Source: Phlebopus portentosus
Lineage: Eukaryota > Basidiomycota > Agaricomycetes > Boletales > Boletinellaceae
Assembly (NCBI GenBank): GCA_037892935.1
Contig: JAYXKI010000019.1
Location: 124,001-188,000 of the forward strand
Direction: 5' to 3'
DNA: 64,000 nt
In this document: positions 41,521-54,352 of the stretch, piece by piece
How the letters are laid out: every line of letters starts with the position of its first letter
Numbering within the stretch: position 1 is the first letter of the stretch
Notes under the pieces: model-generated
The model's input: the letters and a program-made list of their open reading frames with translations, nothing else
Told to the model about the DNA's origin: nothing
Database searches by the model: none
Position numbers and translations under genes: made by a program

Positions 41521-41865
41521 ACCTGATACTAGGGAACTATTGGACTCGCCAATCTTTCCACCGATTCAGTGTCCAAATGCTTAGATGAAATGCAAACGAC
41601 TTTGCTGGATTGTACTTTGTACAGACAACATTGCCTCTTTCTTGAGAAATCCATGCATGCACAGTACCAAAAATGCTTCTTTCGTTTTATGGATTAGTTT
41701 GCTTCGCAGCATGCTTTGCATATAAGGCACGCAAACAAAACATATAAAAGAAAGTAGACATCCAGTATTCAGCTATCTGAAGAATTGGGGCACATTGATT
41801 CGTTCCCTCACGTTCAGAATTGACGCCGGAATCCTCTGGACCTAAAACTCTATCCCTGAATAAGT
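41521..41865. other. Intergenic upstream of coiled-coil gene
   Basis: No gene was found. A tttgcatataaggcacgc segment near 41716 and acatataaaag near 41739 are TATA-like motifs in front of the start at 41866. Confidence 0.4.
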
Positions 41866-42834
41866 ATGGGAAGTAGCAGCAGTCATCGGCGTGGGGATGA
41901 CAAGCAATCCGGGAACCGAAAAGACACGATTTCCGGAACCGATAGGCATGAGAGTGCGAAGGGCAAGGACAAACGGCCTAAACTCGTCAAGCTGCAAGAT
42001 GCAGAAAAACAAATTGATCAGCACACCAAATCAATCCGGAAAGGTCATATAATTCCTCTGATGACGAGAGTCAAAATCTACATCCACCAAGGCGATGCGA
42101 TCAACCAGTTAGGACAAGCACTGCGAGACGTTGCGCGGAAACTGAAGGCTATGAATGATGCTGAAGAACGTGTTCGGGAGATTTTCAAAAAAATCATAGA
42201 TAGAGACAACGCAGAGCAAGACAGACCCCGAGGCCTAAGACTTCCCGAACCAGAGTACGTTCGGGCAGAAAATGTCAGGAAGAATTGTGAAGACGATTTG
42301 AAATCGTCCGTGAATGAACTCTTCGAAATATATAATCAAGCGAAGCACAGCGTCGAAAACGGCATCCGCGCTGAATACAACATCACTGCTACCTCGAAGC
42401 AGAACCAAGAGAACAAGGAATTCGCTGACTTTCTTGGGAACACCACGTTATATGCTGCCAATAACTACAAAAAACTTGAGAATATGGAGAAAGTGCTTGG
42501 TATCGCCAACGAGGCGTCTGGGGCTTTAGATGAATTGATCAATATTTCCGACTGGCCAGCAACTTCCCAACTCATAGCAGATTTCGACAAGCATCAGGCG
42601 ACCTGGAAGAGAACACTCGCAGGCATAAAGGACGGTGTTATCGAGAAAAGTCTGATTGATGAAGCAAAGAAAAATATGGCAGATATTCAGAGCAGAGCTG
42701 AGAAAATGAAGGCTTATGTGAATGAGAAGGAGAACTTGAAGAAGAAGAAGAACGCTGCGGAGAAAAAGTTGGAGACAAAGATGAGAGAAATTCGGAAGCT
42801 CAGCGAGCCGCTCAAGAAAGAAGTAAAGAAGTAA
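41866..42834 (+). CDS. Coiled-coil protein (322 aa), intact member of a local family
   Basis: It is a single uninterrupted exon starting MGSSSSHRRGDDKQ and ending LKKEVKK. After a polar, basic N-terminus (residues 1-45) the rest is predicted helical with heptad-like spacing. The densest part is the C-terminus (ENLKKKKNAAEKKLETKMRE). There is no signal peptide or membrane segment, and the family is not recognised. The leader context (cctgaataagtATGG) and the N-terminal pattern recur in two decayed neighbours at 43722 and 45270, so this is the surviving copy of a tandem family. A structural or scaffold role is the most one can infer. Confidence 0.65.
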   Translation: MGSSSSHRRGDDKQSGNRKDTISGTDRHESAKGKDKRPKLVKLQDAEKQIDQHTKSIRKGHIIPLMTRVKIYIHQGDAINQLGQALRDVARKLKAMNDAEERVREIFKKIIDRDNAEQDRPRGLRLPEPEYVRAENVRKNCEDDLKSSVNELFEIYNQAKHSVENGIRAEYNITATSKQNQENKEFADFLGNTTLYAANNYKKLENMEKVLGIANEASGALDELINISDWPATSQLIADFDKHQATWKRTLAGIKDGVIEKSLIDEAKKNMADIQSRAEKMKAYVNEKENLKKKKNAAEKKLETKMREIRKLSEPLKKEVKK

Positions 42835-43721
42835 AAATCGAGTTGATAGCTTTTGAAGCACAGTATTTGGATAGAAAAAGATTGTTAGATCCTACTACTT
42901 GTAGTAGTATACGTAGTAATAAAGTACGTGCTTACATAATACAATCGCGTTACTTGGGTGGGTGGTGCCACCACCACTGCAGGTGCCGATGTAGAATATC
43001 GAACTTTGCAGCTATGAAACAACATTGCAACCACTCGAATACACTGCTTCAGGATCAGATTGATCCTTACGAATGTACGCGCATGCATAGAGACAGATGA
43101 ACGTATGAGCGAACGAGAAAGAAAAGGAATAATCACATGCTACGTCCTTTTCCTTGTCTTTGCAAAGAGCTCATTCGATTTCTGCGCTTTGGATCCGATA
43201 GTCCGACTGCTGCTGCTGTACACTTGCGACTGGACAGATCATGACGGGAGGTCCTCATTATCATCAAGACAAGCAAACACAGATCTCGGAGTAGCAGCGC
43301 TAGCGCGAGTTTCACCACTATCGGGAATGATACGAAGACTATCCAGAGTGTTGGGTCTAGAGGGAGTCTTCGAATCACTGGCAGATTGAAGGCTGAAACC
43401 GACATTAGTGGAGGGAGGCACCACGCCCGAAGGAAGGGTCATTCGGATAGGCATGGTACGCGCAGCTCAATCAATTCCAGTCTGAGCATCCTCCTCTTCA
43501 GCACCACCTCCTTCAAAGATGTCTCCAACAACGACATCTCTCCGTTTTTAGGTACACCATGCCATAGATGAAAGAGCAAATGACTGTACTCAGCTGCGCA
43601 AATAACATTACATCTGTCGAGTAAAACTCATTCATGCACATCGCAAAGAGAGCGTTGCGGCCGCTCTTCTCGTGGCTGAAAAGAAGATCGAATCTAGTAC
43701 TTCTCCTTACCCTGAATAGCT
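42835..43721. other. Intergenic, no supported gene
   Basis: No protein motif was found. Open frames on both strands near 43060-43455 are mirror shadows of one another and are not convincing. The last 50 bases resemble the leader of the next family member. Confidence 0.45.
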
Positions 43722-44314
43722 ATGACGGGCAGAAGCGGGAGTAATCACTACCATAGGCACCTCAGGCAGCCCGATCACCTCAGAAGCACAGCGCCCCCAA
43801 GCCTACCAGCAGCCTAAACTCGTCAGGGGCAAAAGAACCGAGAGACCAAATCGACAAACGCATCGCGGCACTTCGAAAGGTACATGGACCCTCTGCTCAA
43901 GAAAGCTGTGATCTATGAAAGTGAACTCGCTTTTGTCAGGCAGATAGGCGATTTGTTGAAATATATCGAAGACAGACGGAAGTCGAGGATGCTGCTGGAG
44001 AACGTGTTCAACAGAGGCAGAAAGGGCTTCTAGGCCATCAGATGAAGACTGCAGAGGGGAAAAGAGAAGATAGAAGCAAAACGGAGCAAAAGAATGATCT
44101 GGAGCTCGATCGTCTCAACAAGAAATACGAGTTCGCCTTAGAAATAAGGGAGAATTGCTATGAGCACTCGAAGCATTCTTCGCTCGCCGAAAGTGAGAAG
44201 AATCTTGTAGAAAACATAAATAAAATAGAGTCCGAAGATGATTGGGCACCAGGAACATTATGTTGTCAGATTGAGGTTTTCGAGTCTATCGGAAAACTGA
44301 ATAACGAGAATTAG
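43722..44314 (+). pseudogene. Broken coiled-coil family member 2
   Basis: It begins ATGACGGGCAGAAGCGG like the member at 45270, but the frame meets TAA after about 30 codons. Homologous peptide then continues in other frames (VIYESELAFVRQIGDLL against VIYQNKLAFINRIGELL). A last open piece (44042-44314) encodes RSKTEQKNDLELDRL, matching RSRTGQKSDSDLDRL. Several indels make it non-functional. Confidence 0.7.
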
Positions 44315-45269
44315 GTAGAGCATGAAATGGTTTTAGAAACCAAACAAGGGATGCGCAACGCATGATTCTTGCAGGACCAGGGGCCATTCATCATAAGCAG
44401 ACAAGACCGAGTTGAGAAACGTATCAAGTGGGAGAATTAGAGGGGTCGAGAAGTCAATGCCCAGTATATAGCCCGGTTATGTGATGTCATGTGTACAGCG
44501 ACTCGGAAGAGCGAAATGATGCCTTTGAGCAGTGCACAGTGAAAGTCCTGACTGCCTGGTGTCGATGACATCCATAACTATAAGGTCATGAGATAGAGCA
44601 ACACGGCAGCACAACCATTTCCAAAGAACGTCTGCACCGGAGGTGCCACGGGAACTCTGGGGAACAGCGCGAGAAGTGAATACAGAACTCAAGAACCGTC
44701 CAAGAAACATTGAACAGGTCTATGTAGCATCAGCGCAGGGGTTTTAGGTGCTGATAGACAGACGGATCAAGACGCTCCTGTGGACGTCCGTGTTGGCTCG
44801 GCCGCCATGCCGAGGAGCTGAGATAGGCCGGGGATGAGAGAAAGAAGGAAAATGAAAAGGCTCGGTACCGCTAGAGGTCTTGGAAGAACATTAGTAGTTG
44901 CTGCCATTATATTATAATGACAGTCCGAGTCCGACCATAGATAGGGTGGAGTTTTATCAGGAAATGAAGCGAATGAAGGATCAGCAACATGCCGAGATAT
45001 TGCTAGCGCCGACACGGAGCAACGAGTCATTTCTTTTGTTTACAGGCACATGTACGAGTAGATGAAAGAGCGAACGACCTTGCGGAGACTGCACACTCAC
45101 CAATTTGCGTCGCAAAGTGGCTTGCACACCGGACACACATACTAAACACACATCAGGGAGTAGACACTATTTAGTTGCCAGATTGATATGCTACCGCCCT
45201 TTTCCATCCGAAAAGAAGGCTGAATCTAGGACACTTTTGACTCGAGAACCTCGTCGACCTTGAATAGCT
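44315..45269. other. Spacer within the tandem duplication
   Basis: No gene of its own was found. It holds the downstream part of duplication unit 1 (landmarks near 44615-45020) and the leader of the third family member. Confidence 0.5.
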
Positions 45270-46215
45270 ATGACGGGAAGAAGCGGCATCAGTCACTACT
45301 TTAGGCACCACAGGCAGACCGAACACCCGGGAAGCACGACTTCCAAAACCAACAAGCAGGAAGGCTCGAGCGATAAGGACAGATGGCCGGAACTAGTCAA
45401 GGCGAAGGATGCAAGAGCACAGGTAGACCAACGCATCACTTCACTTTGGAAAGACCACATCGGTCCTCTATACACGAAAGCTGTGATCTACCAGAATAAA
45501 CTCGCTTTTATCAACAGAATAGGCGAGTTGTTGCAAGGTGCATGGAAGGCCGAAGACGCTGCTGAAGAACGCGCCCGACGGACTCGGAGGGAGCTTCACG
45601 AGCCCTGGAAGAAGGCAGCAGAGAGAAGGGGAGAAGACAGAAGTAGGACAGGACAAAAGAGTGATTCAGACCTCGATCGTCTCGAGAGAGATCTCTTATC
45701 TGTGCATGAAATAAGGAAAAAATGCGGTGAATATTCGGTGACATGCTTGAACACGTTCAGGATTGAATGCTGGAGAGCGAAGAACGTTTGCCTCGTCGGA
45801 TTCGAGTCTATACCGAGTCTATAGCCTCGACCACCTCGAGACATGAAGAAGAGAAGAATAATCAGTTCCTTGGTTTCTGTCAGACTGTCGGGGAATGCGT
45901 TATTGAAACAAGGGGCAAGATATCCAAGATACGCTTGGTATTGTCAATAAAGTGCGCACTGCTTGCTACGTGCGACGCGCCAGCGATTCAGACGGTAAAG
46001 AAAGATCTGGAGAGACAGTCTCAGTGGCGATGAAGCCGGGTACGTCGAGAAAAGCGTACTTGAAGAGGTAAAAAAGAAATTGCATGACTTGAGGAGCAGT
46101 GCCGAGAAAATAGAAGCTCAAAGGAAGAAGGAGAAGAAGAGCGACGCAAAGGAGAGGCTGAAAACTGCGATGACAGATATACAGAGGCTTCGCCACCCCA
46201 GTCAAAGGGGATAGA
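45270..46215 (+). pseudogene. Broken coiled-coil family member 3
   Basis: The first 185 codons (MTGRSGISHYFRHHRQ to FESIPSL) are open and parallel the intact member at 41866. Shared features are KLVK/ELVKA, the AQVDQRITSL region and AEERARR. The frame then stops at 45824. Related sequence goes on in other frames as EEKNNQFLGFCQTVGE, KIEAQRKKEKKSDAKE and finally RLRHPSQ, matching ADFLGNTT, KEKKKKNAAEK and the C-terminus of the intact gene. A truncated 184-residue product could still be made. Confidence 0.65.
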
Positions 46216-47545
46216 AGAAGCGGTGAATAGTAGCCAGTACATGAGGAAAAATGTAGGGATCATTGGATGATAGGATCATGACAGCCACTAGTATAAGTAT
46301 TCTCTCGCTCGCCGAAAGTGAGTGGATTCTTGTATGAGGGGAAAAAAAAGAAAGTAAGGAAAGGAAAGAAAAGGAATCGAATCCGAAAACGATTGAGCAT
46401 TAAGTACAAAACAGCCTCGTACATGTCACAGTGGCGCCGGAAATTCAAGCTTGTTTGTTACTGTAAGTGATAAGAAATACACAGACACTGCAGCACAGCC
46501 ATTGCCAAGAGCTTTTCTGCACCATGAGGTGGCACTGCGGACCACGCAAAAAGTAAATTGAGAACTCGAGAACCGCCATTGAACAGGTTTCTATAGCATC
46601 AGAGGATTTTAGGGCGCTGATAGACAGATGGATCAAGATGCTTCCGTCGAGGTCCGTGTTGGCCCGCCGCCATGCCGAGGAGCGGAGATAGGCTGCGCTG
46701 AGAGAACGAAGGAAAATGAAAAGGCTTGGCCGCTAGAGGTCTTGGAATGCCTGGGTCGGACTTTAAGAGGACGTTGGGTCAATGGTATGCAATTTTATCA
46801 GGAAATGAAACAAATGAAGGTGCAATGGTGAGCCGAGATGTTGCTCTGCTCGACACGGAGCAACGAGTTGGTGACGACCCGGTCTCCAGGAACTGGGGCT
46901 TGAGAAACAGGGTCTGAAGGAGATCTGAATCACCGGTATACGAATGATCCCTGTGAGGACAGGCAGAAAAACATGAGTTAAAGAGAGTGAAGTTGAACGG
47001 ACTGGAAGGCTGAGGGACTTCAGAGTGTATAGCCTATACGTCGATAAGAGGGATATAAAGGCGTAGAAGGGACTGTGCAATCCTGTGTAGCTAGCAAGTA
47101 AGCACAGCCACGATGACGGGAGCCAGAGTGATCGGCGGTCAGGTCATCTCGATCAATATAACCATGTAAATGTATGTGTAGCACTCACTCCTTCTTTACT
47201 CCACTACCACCATCATCAAAGCCTGTCTCTCTTATCCAACAGGCTTAGCCGTACTTTGCTGAGACCTAGTGGCGTATTTTGTATATCAAGCAAAAGTAGC
47301 TTTCTCTCAGTAGCAAATCACATCAGCTATGAGTTCTTGGTACGTGCATCAAGTTTCGTCTTAGAGCTGATTCGCTGAATTGCTACGTGAAGGTTCGACT
47401 TGCTTGCATTCACTTTGGTAAGTCTCGGATCGGATGCATGTGGAGCAGTCGTATTCATTCCTAATTTTGTGGACGTAAGATCTTCGCAGCGTTTGTGGGC
47501 GCAATCATCGGCGTGCGCTTCGTAGCGAACCAGATATCTTCCACT
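46216..47545. other. Duplication tail and intergenic DNA
   Basis: Up to about 46880 this is the downstream part of duplication unit 2. From 46880 to 47545 no gene, RNA or repeat was recognised, apart from a tctctcttatccaacaggc pyrimidine block near 47228. Confidence 0.45.
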
Positions 47546-48112
47546 ATGGCTGCGACGAAGGAATCGTACGTTCTTCAGTCTACTCATCCCCTATCTGTCT
47601 CTTTGTCTGATGTGCTTCCGTTCTGTCTTGCACCACCCTCGTCATGATACCACGTATACCTCTCGCATCCTCTTTCCCCCGGTCATCTGTCGTGTGCAAC
47701 GCGCCTGTCTCTGCTTTACCTCCACCTCATGATCTCGGATGAAAGTCTCAAAGACCGAGGACTAATAGTATCCGACAAAGGTGTCTCAGTGCGCACTTCT
47801 TCGCGATACTCGCGCGAAGACTACGTCGACGCAACGCAGCGCGGGTTCATCAAAGCTATGAACGCAGCCAGTTTCAACAAGGCCGGTGCCTCCTCGCCTT
47901 CTTTATCGTCGGATAAAGAGAAGGAGAAGAGAGGGAGCTTGAGCAGGATCGTCCCGCCCTCGCGCTCTCGTGATGCGTCGAGTACGAGTGTGAACACGAT
48001 TGGAGATACCAGTGGGAGCGCGAGCGCAAGTGCAAGTGGGAATGGGAATGGGAATGGGAATGGGGGAAAGAAGAAGAGGCTGGGTCTGTTGAGGAGGGGT
48101 TCGGAGTCATGA
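47546..48112 (+). CDS. Small conserved-looking fungal protein (128 aa)
   Basis: A short exon (47546-47565, MAATKES) is joined to 47746-48112 across a 180-bp intron (gtacgt donor, aaag acceptor), 387 bases in frame. The core SLKDRGLIVSDKGVSV, then RYSREDYVDATQRGFIKAM, has the look of a conserved small family known to me only as uncharacterised. The C-terminal half is Ser/Gly/Asn-rich with a (GN) run and ends KKKRLGLLRRGSES. The exon join is a proposal; the second exon alone opens with a Met at 47729. Function unknown. Confidence 0.5.
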
Positions 48113-49386
48113 ATATTTCGCTGATGGGCACGACTTGACGAGCAGCGCCCTCCATGCCCCTCATCTCTGGTCCCCGACCGGTAAGAACGAGAACGACAAA
48201 GGACCCGTAGTCGACCGATTTCCTCAAGGCAGTGCCTACTCTCTATTTCTACTGATTTCTTTCCCCTGCTTAGCGGACATTCTATTTCATATCTACGCTC
48301 ACGGCATCAGGACCGTGTTGCGCAGTAGTGTATGTATCTTGACCGCACCTCTTACAGTTATCGCCGCCGTTGCGACTTGTTCAAAGCATACTCACTTTTG
48401 GACATTGATGTCTATCTGTCTTTGCGTCTCTCTGTCTCCCATCTTTCCCGTTTTATCGCTCACCTTTATTTTTGTCTTGCCTTTTTCCCTATCGTTTTTT
48501 GATTTGATCCGATCTGACTTGATTTGATTGCGATTGTGACCGGATGTAGCCTATTTCCACGCGTCTTGTCCGTGGTATTTCTACTAGTTAGCTTAAGTTA
48601 TTAAATCCAATGAATCAGAATTGCTTTCGTTTTGTTTTCAATTTTTGTTTCTTTTGCTGGAGGTTTGTTACTGGTGCCGTATCAAATTGATCGTGATCAT
48701 CACAGATGGACGACGTGTAAGCGAGCCGAGCCGTGGGAACGACACAAATAAATCATGACACCAAAAGATAATTTCCTCATTCCTCTAACTCATCCATCCA
48801 TTACTCCCCACTGCTAGCGTCTTTAAAAATATCGGGTTGTGCTTATTCGCATTGACATGATACCTGCCGGAACACCTCTGTACAAAGATGAACCTGAGGT
48901 TTACCAGAGATCACCCATTAGATCTGCCACGCAAACGACTGTGCATCTAGGAATAGACATCAAGACCTATCGTGGCGCAAGGATGGATCGCAATGCGATG
49001 CCGCAAAATTTCCTTTGCCTGCACTATCAGAATCATCTGTACCTTCCGGGTACTAGGAGACGAAACGAGCCCTACTGTGTATCAACCAGTCATTACTTTG
49101 GTAGGTTCCACTGCACATGATCAAGGAGGCGTCTTCGCAATATGTCCGTCACACCGCCGCATGAAGTCACGTCTCAGATCAAAGCATAGTCTTGCTGGGT
49201 ACCAATAACCCGCATTTGCGATCCTTTTGTTCCGGTGAATTAACTAAGAGGACCAGCGCCTATCAAAGTGCGTGGTCACCAGGCCTTTAAGGCATATCTA
49301 CGAATCGCTCCTTGTTTCCTACCTGCGAGGTGAGAAACCTCGTTTGATCGTCTAAACGTGTTGACGCCATTTCACCTCCATTACAG
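48113..49386. other. Intergenic; 3' flank of small gene and 5' region of NLR copy B
   Basis: A T/C-rich stretch (48230-48670) follows the small gene. An intron-like segment (49330-49386, gtgaga...ttacag) precedes the C2 exon of copy B. Any first exon of copy B should lie before 49330, but I cannot identify it. Confidence 0.45.
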
Positions 49387-52300
49387 TTATTCGCGCTGAA
49401 GGCTTGCAGTGGCAGCCCTCTTGGCACAGTAAAGTCCCGGACCCTTACGCAGAGGGCAAGCTCGGAGATGCTACGAGGAGGACGAGGACGATCATGAGAA
49501 ATCCATCCTCCATGTGGGATGAATCCTTCGTCTTGTGGGTATTAGCGATGAGTTCATGGCTATGAGTTCTAATCAGAGTGTACAGTTCTTCCTCGAACAA
49601 TTTTGTCATCTTGGTAATCGAAGTGAAGGATGAATCCGTCCGGTCTAGAGACGTTTCCATTGGTCGTTTCGAAATTCAGCCCGCTGATCTTCTCATGAAA
49701 GTTCCCTGGGCTAGGAGATGGTATTGTTCTACCGGCATATTTTGTATCTGTCTTCTTATAAGACTAATTTCCTAGCTGCACTTTGCCTTTCATCGAGAAA
49801 GAATAGAACAATGATATCTACAAGGAAAATCGTATTACATCTTGACATTGTTGGTGAGATGATGGTGTCGATATTAGCCTCGCGACAGTGCATGAGGACA
49901 TTCGCCGTGGTAAAATTATGCGCTACGGAGGAACCTCCGGCGTGACGCAGTCAATTAATAATCGAGTGTTCCAGTTGTTCGAACAGGGAGATCCCTGCCA
50001 GGCTATTGGAAATTTGTTGGTAAAACTAGACACCTTTCGACAAGTCATGAATGTACTTTCCGAGGTGGGTGCTCGTGGTGAAACAGACATCTCTATATCT
50101 AACATTTCCCAGATTCATCCATTTCATGGAAGCTAGCCTCAGGTTTATACTCAGTGCGTCGTCTTTTTCAATTGAAGAATTTACTGAAAGAAGTGTTCAA
50201 GCTCTTCCAGAACGTGTACGAGACCGACCGGAGACTCGTTGATCTTGTACGCAACATGAATGCCGCTTTTGCCTTCGTCGCCGACGTTCAGGCGCTGCCT
50301 CATAAGTCGGAAAGTACTCACCAAGCCATCGCCGGACTGCTTAAGCAAACTATCGAATGCTGTCTCTTCGTGTCCCGTTACGCAAAGCGCCGCTTCCTGA
50401 GTGAGTGTATCTACTAAAGCACTCAGTAATGCTCTGAATGATTGCTATAGAACGAATGTTTGAAATCACTAGCGGCCAGAAAATCGATGAATTCGAGCAA
50501 GCGTTAGCAAGTTTCAAGCGGCAAGTTGAATCCAGTGTGATTGTACAAGCTGCTGTCGTTTCGATGAGGACACCGCGAGGAATTGACGAACTTTGTTCGT
50601 ATCTTTTCTGATCTTCTTCACGATGCTAGTCTCACGCACTTGCCAATGCTACGCCAGCGACTCAACCCAAGTCCTTCGGACGCTTTCAACCGACCTACTT
50701 GCCTTCCCGAAACTCGAGTGAGATAAGGAGAAAATACTGAGAGTGGGCATTTGCGGACAGTGTGCAGAACATCTTTTGGCTTCATGGGGTTGCCGGCTTC
50801 GGCAAGAGCACGGTTAGCACGACAATCGCGCAGCATTTTCGGGACATGTCGCGACTCAGCACTTTCTGGTTCTTTGAGAGAGAAAAAAGCGAGCCATCGT
50901 CAGTCATCAGGACAATCGCCTATAAGCTGGCACTCTTCGATTCGTCTATCGGAGAAAGCATTCTTGAGGAACTTGACAAGGACAAAGATGTTTTCACATC
51001 CCTCTCAGAGGACCAATTTACGAAGCTGTTATCACGGCCGCTAAGTGGAATATCGACGGAAGGGCCGATAGTTATCGTACTCGATGCGCTAGACGAATGC
51101 GGAACGGCTGAAAGTCGTCCCGCTCTGACGCAGCTTTTCCAGAAGGGATTCTCAAAATTACCCAAGAATTTCCGTTTCTCGTAACGAGTCGCCGGGAGTC
51201 CGGAATCGATATGGTCATTTCTTCACGGCCTGCTGAGAGCACACTAGCCACGGAGTTGGATTATGCATCAGCAGCCAGTTATCGGGACGTTCTTTCCTAT
51301 CTCCGAAATGAGATGCATACTATCGTCAGGGAGCAGGTCGAACCGCCAGAAGATTGGTCATGGACGAGAACATTGCACAGCTTGGACAAGCAGCGGGTGT
51401 GCTATTCATCTGGACTTCTACGGCTGTGAAAACGATTAGAGGTAGTGATAATCCCTTCTACCACCTCAAATGTCTCGTATCGGACTCGAAATCAGTCTCT
51501 GGGTTCGGCCTGGTCAAACTGTACGCGACTGTACTCCTCGGGTCAGGAATTCGGTGGGACAGCGAGGGCGGTTTAGGAGGGTCCTAGGTGTACTGCTCCT
51601 GAGCAAGGTGCAAGTCACAAGTAAGATGATAGATGGCATTTTCGGATTCCGACCATACGAAAGTTGCACTCTCATTTTGTCGAGACTTCAGAGTCTGGGT
51701 TCATATACCAACGAAGGACCGATCAGCCTATTCCATGCGTCGCTTTCAGACTTTCTCACGTCATCCACGCACTATAGCGATCCGTAGGTTCATCGATGCC
51801 GTCGATGCGAACCAGATCATTGTTGATTGGTGCTTTTCTGATGGAGGACATGTTACGTTTCGGTGAGTGCAACCTCGAGACGTCGTCCGGACGCAATCCT
51901 GGTGTTCCGGAGCTTACAGACCGTGTTATGAAGTGCATACCATCACATTTGGAATATGTTTATTGGGCTTGGCACCTCTGCGACGTGCCTTGTTCTTCTG
52001 ACTTACTCGAAAGAGTGTCGGACTTCGCCTCTAAACGACTCTTGTTCTGGTTCGAGGTTCTGAGATTGGTCAAAGTATTCTGTCGTGTTGCGAATCGCTC
52101 TCTTCTCCAAGTCGCTATGTGGATCGGGGTATGAATATGTCAAAGACTTTTGCCGGTTACGTGTCTAACTGCTCCGTAGTTGCTTGGGACCGACATCGTA
52201 TCGTTCCTAGAAGATGCCGGCGACCTTACAACTGTGCCGATCATGGAGAGTACACCGCACGTATGCGTGACGATGATTCCGCTTTCAAAAGACGAGTCGA

Positions 52301-54352
52301 TGGTATCGGCTCATTGCTCGAAACGGATGTCCTCATTAGTCTAGGTGCAACGAATAGACCTCTGAAGCATATGAAGGTGTTGGAAGGGCACGAGGTGGAG
52401 TCCGGTCTGTCGCCGTCTCACCGGATGGAAGGGTCATCGCTTCTGTTGCCGAGGATGCCACCATTAAGGTTTGGCACTTTCACGGTGGAGAAGAAATCAT
52501 GACTTTAGCGGACAACTCGCTCGAAGTTAGCTTCTTTCCAGACGGAAGACGTCTCGCATCGGCTTCGTCGGACGGAGCTTTGAGGATTTGGGATGTTCAG
52601 ACCAGTGAAGTGATCCTGGGCCCTCTTCGGGGACAAGGTGACATATACCCTGTAGCCATTTCATCTGGTGGAACGAGAATTGCTTCCGGACACCTTGATG
52701 GAGCGATCATAGTTTGGGACATGTCAGACGCGATGGAGTTGTCGCGATTTGTCGGACATACAGACCGCGTCTCGTATATTACTTTTCTCCTGACGGCACG
52801 CTCCTTGCCTCTGGTTCAGATGATGGTTCGACAAGAATCTGTGAAATCAACAGCGGAGAGCCGACCTTCAGAACACTTGCTAGTATCAGCTGGTGTAACT
52901 TGGTTTCATTTACACCGGACGGGAAAATATTGTGTCCTCCTGCGAGAATCGGGTCAGAATACATGAAGTGAAAATTGGGAGCATTGTGTTCGTTCTTGAT
53001 GGACCCAATGCACTTTCGTGTTTTCCCTGCAGCACGTGCGCTGTCGTCCATTACAGGTTCTCCTTGGATTTTTCAGTCTTGGACCGGAAAAGTAGGAAGG
53101 TAGTTTCTGGCCCTTTCGAGGGTCACACGAATAGTGTCGATTTTGTCTCCATTGCTCCTGATGGACGGCACGTCATCTCCGGTTCCGAAGACGGAACCGT
53201 CAGAATCTGGGACGCTGCTGCCGCGAACGAGGAGTCAAAGGCATTTGTGGGACATAAAGATATCAGATATGTCACGATTTCTGACGATGCAAGTCGAATT
53301 GCGTCTGCTTCGGGGGATCATTTTGAGATGCTCAGACCGGCGACGTCATATCAGGACCCCTCGATGCTGAGTCTGTCACCTGCATGGCCTTCTCTTCGTG
53401 TCTCGTCTCAGGATTTTACGAAATCAGAGTCTGGGATGTTGCGACCGGTCGATCGGCTTTCAGGCCCACAGAAGGCCCTAGGCGTATCAGCTGCATAGCT
53501 ATATCGCCAGACAAGACTATGATCGCATCCGAAAATAAGGACGGGGTACTCGGAGTACGGGGAATGGCGACGGGTCAACTCATAGTCGGACCGCTCGACG
53601 TATCTACGGTTGCAGTCACTTCGCTTGAATTCTCTCCCGATGGAAACTGCCTTGCATCGGGTTCTGTAAATGGCAACATGAGGATCTGGAATACGGTAAC
53701 TTGGGAGCTCATCCCTGAACTTTCAGCTGATCGCGCGATTGGCATCGTTTCCATCGCCTCTTCACCTGGTTCGTCATGCGTGCGCTGAAAGAATGTCGTT
53801 ATCTGCGACACAGAGCAGGGCCATGTCATCGCTGGTCCTTATGAGAGGTCCGGTGGCCATTTGCTGTCTCTCGTGTTTACTTCAGATGGTCTGCATGACG
53901 TGTCAAGTGATGACGACGATGATATTCTGATTACGACATGGGACGCGAACGGCGCACATCTGATCTGGAGTCCACTCCGATGTCCCGAGCGATGTGAGGG
54001 TGGTTGGACTCGCCTTACCTGCTTCCGTGACGGCTTCAAGTTGCGAATCGTTTCATGCTTTGGCGAGGACATGATTAGGGTGTGGGATGTATCGGGTTCT
54101 CTTCAGTCGTCAAGAGATCGCTCCGACGGCGGTGTTGATTCCCTTTCGGAATGGATATCAGATGATGATGGATGGATAGTGGGCGGTGGACACGATAGAC
54201 GCGACTTAGTGATACGGATTCCCCATGACCTTCGACCGACACTCTGCCAATTCCGAAATACGGCTGTTCTTAATTGCAAGTTTTTCACCAAGCTTGACTT
54301 CACCTGTGCCGCTCTTGGTGATCGGTGGTCGAAGTGTTTTGTGTCTCCGTAG
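49387..54352 (+). pseudogene. C2-NACHT-WD40 NLR-type gene, copy B (decayed)
   Basis: It is collinear with copy A over its full length. The C2-like exon starts at 49387 (DPYAEGKL, PSSMWDESF). Walker A is GVAGFGKST (50787-50813) and Walker B is IVLDALDECG (about 51070-51100). The C-terminal WD40 blades run to a stop at 54350-54352, with SVSFDSDG-like and SGSEDGTVRIWDAAAAN repeats. Breaks seen: a one-base loss near 51178 that creates a stop after KNFRFS; a one-base loss near 51363 (tcatggacg against ccatgggacg in copy A); a frame change near 51580; and frame changes in the WD40 part (about 52960, 53330, 53490). The lesions differ from those in copy A, so the two decayed independently. The 3' half is the source or sister of inverted copy C. 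Confidence 0.82.

Larger units (their letters stand above)
43705..46880 (+). repeat. Tandem segmental duplication (unit about 1.5-1.6 kb, two copies)
   Basis: Several landmarks recur in the same order. gaatagctatgacggg-agaagcgg is at 43715 and 45264. cacagccattgccaagagct is at 46494, with a diverged form near 44615. ctgatagacaga-ggatcaagatgc-tcc-gt is near 44752 and 46617, and ggaaaatgaaaaggct-gg near 44845 and 46711. gacacggagcaacgagt is at 45013 and 46852. Spacing differs between units because of indels, so the duplication is old. Confidence 0.75.
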
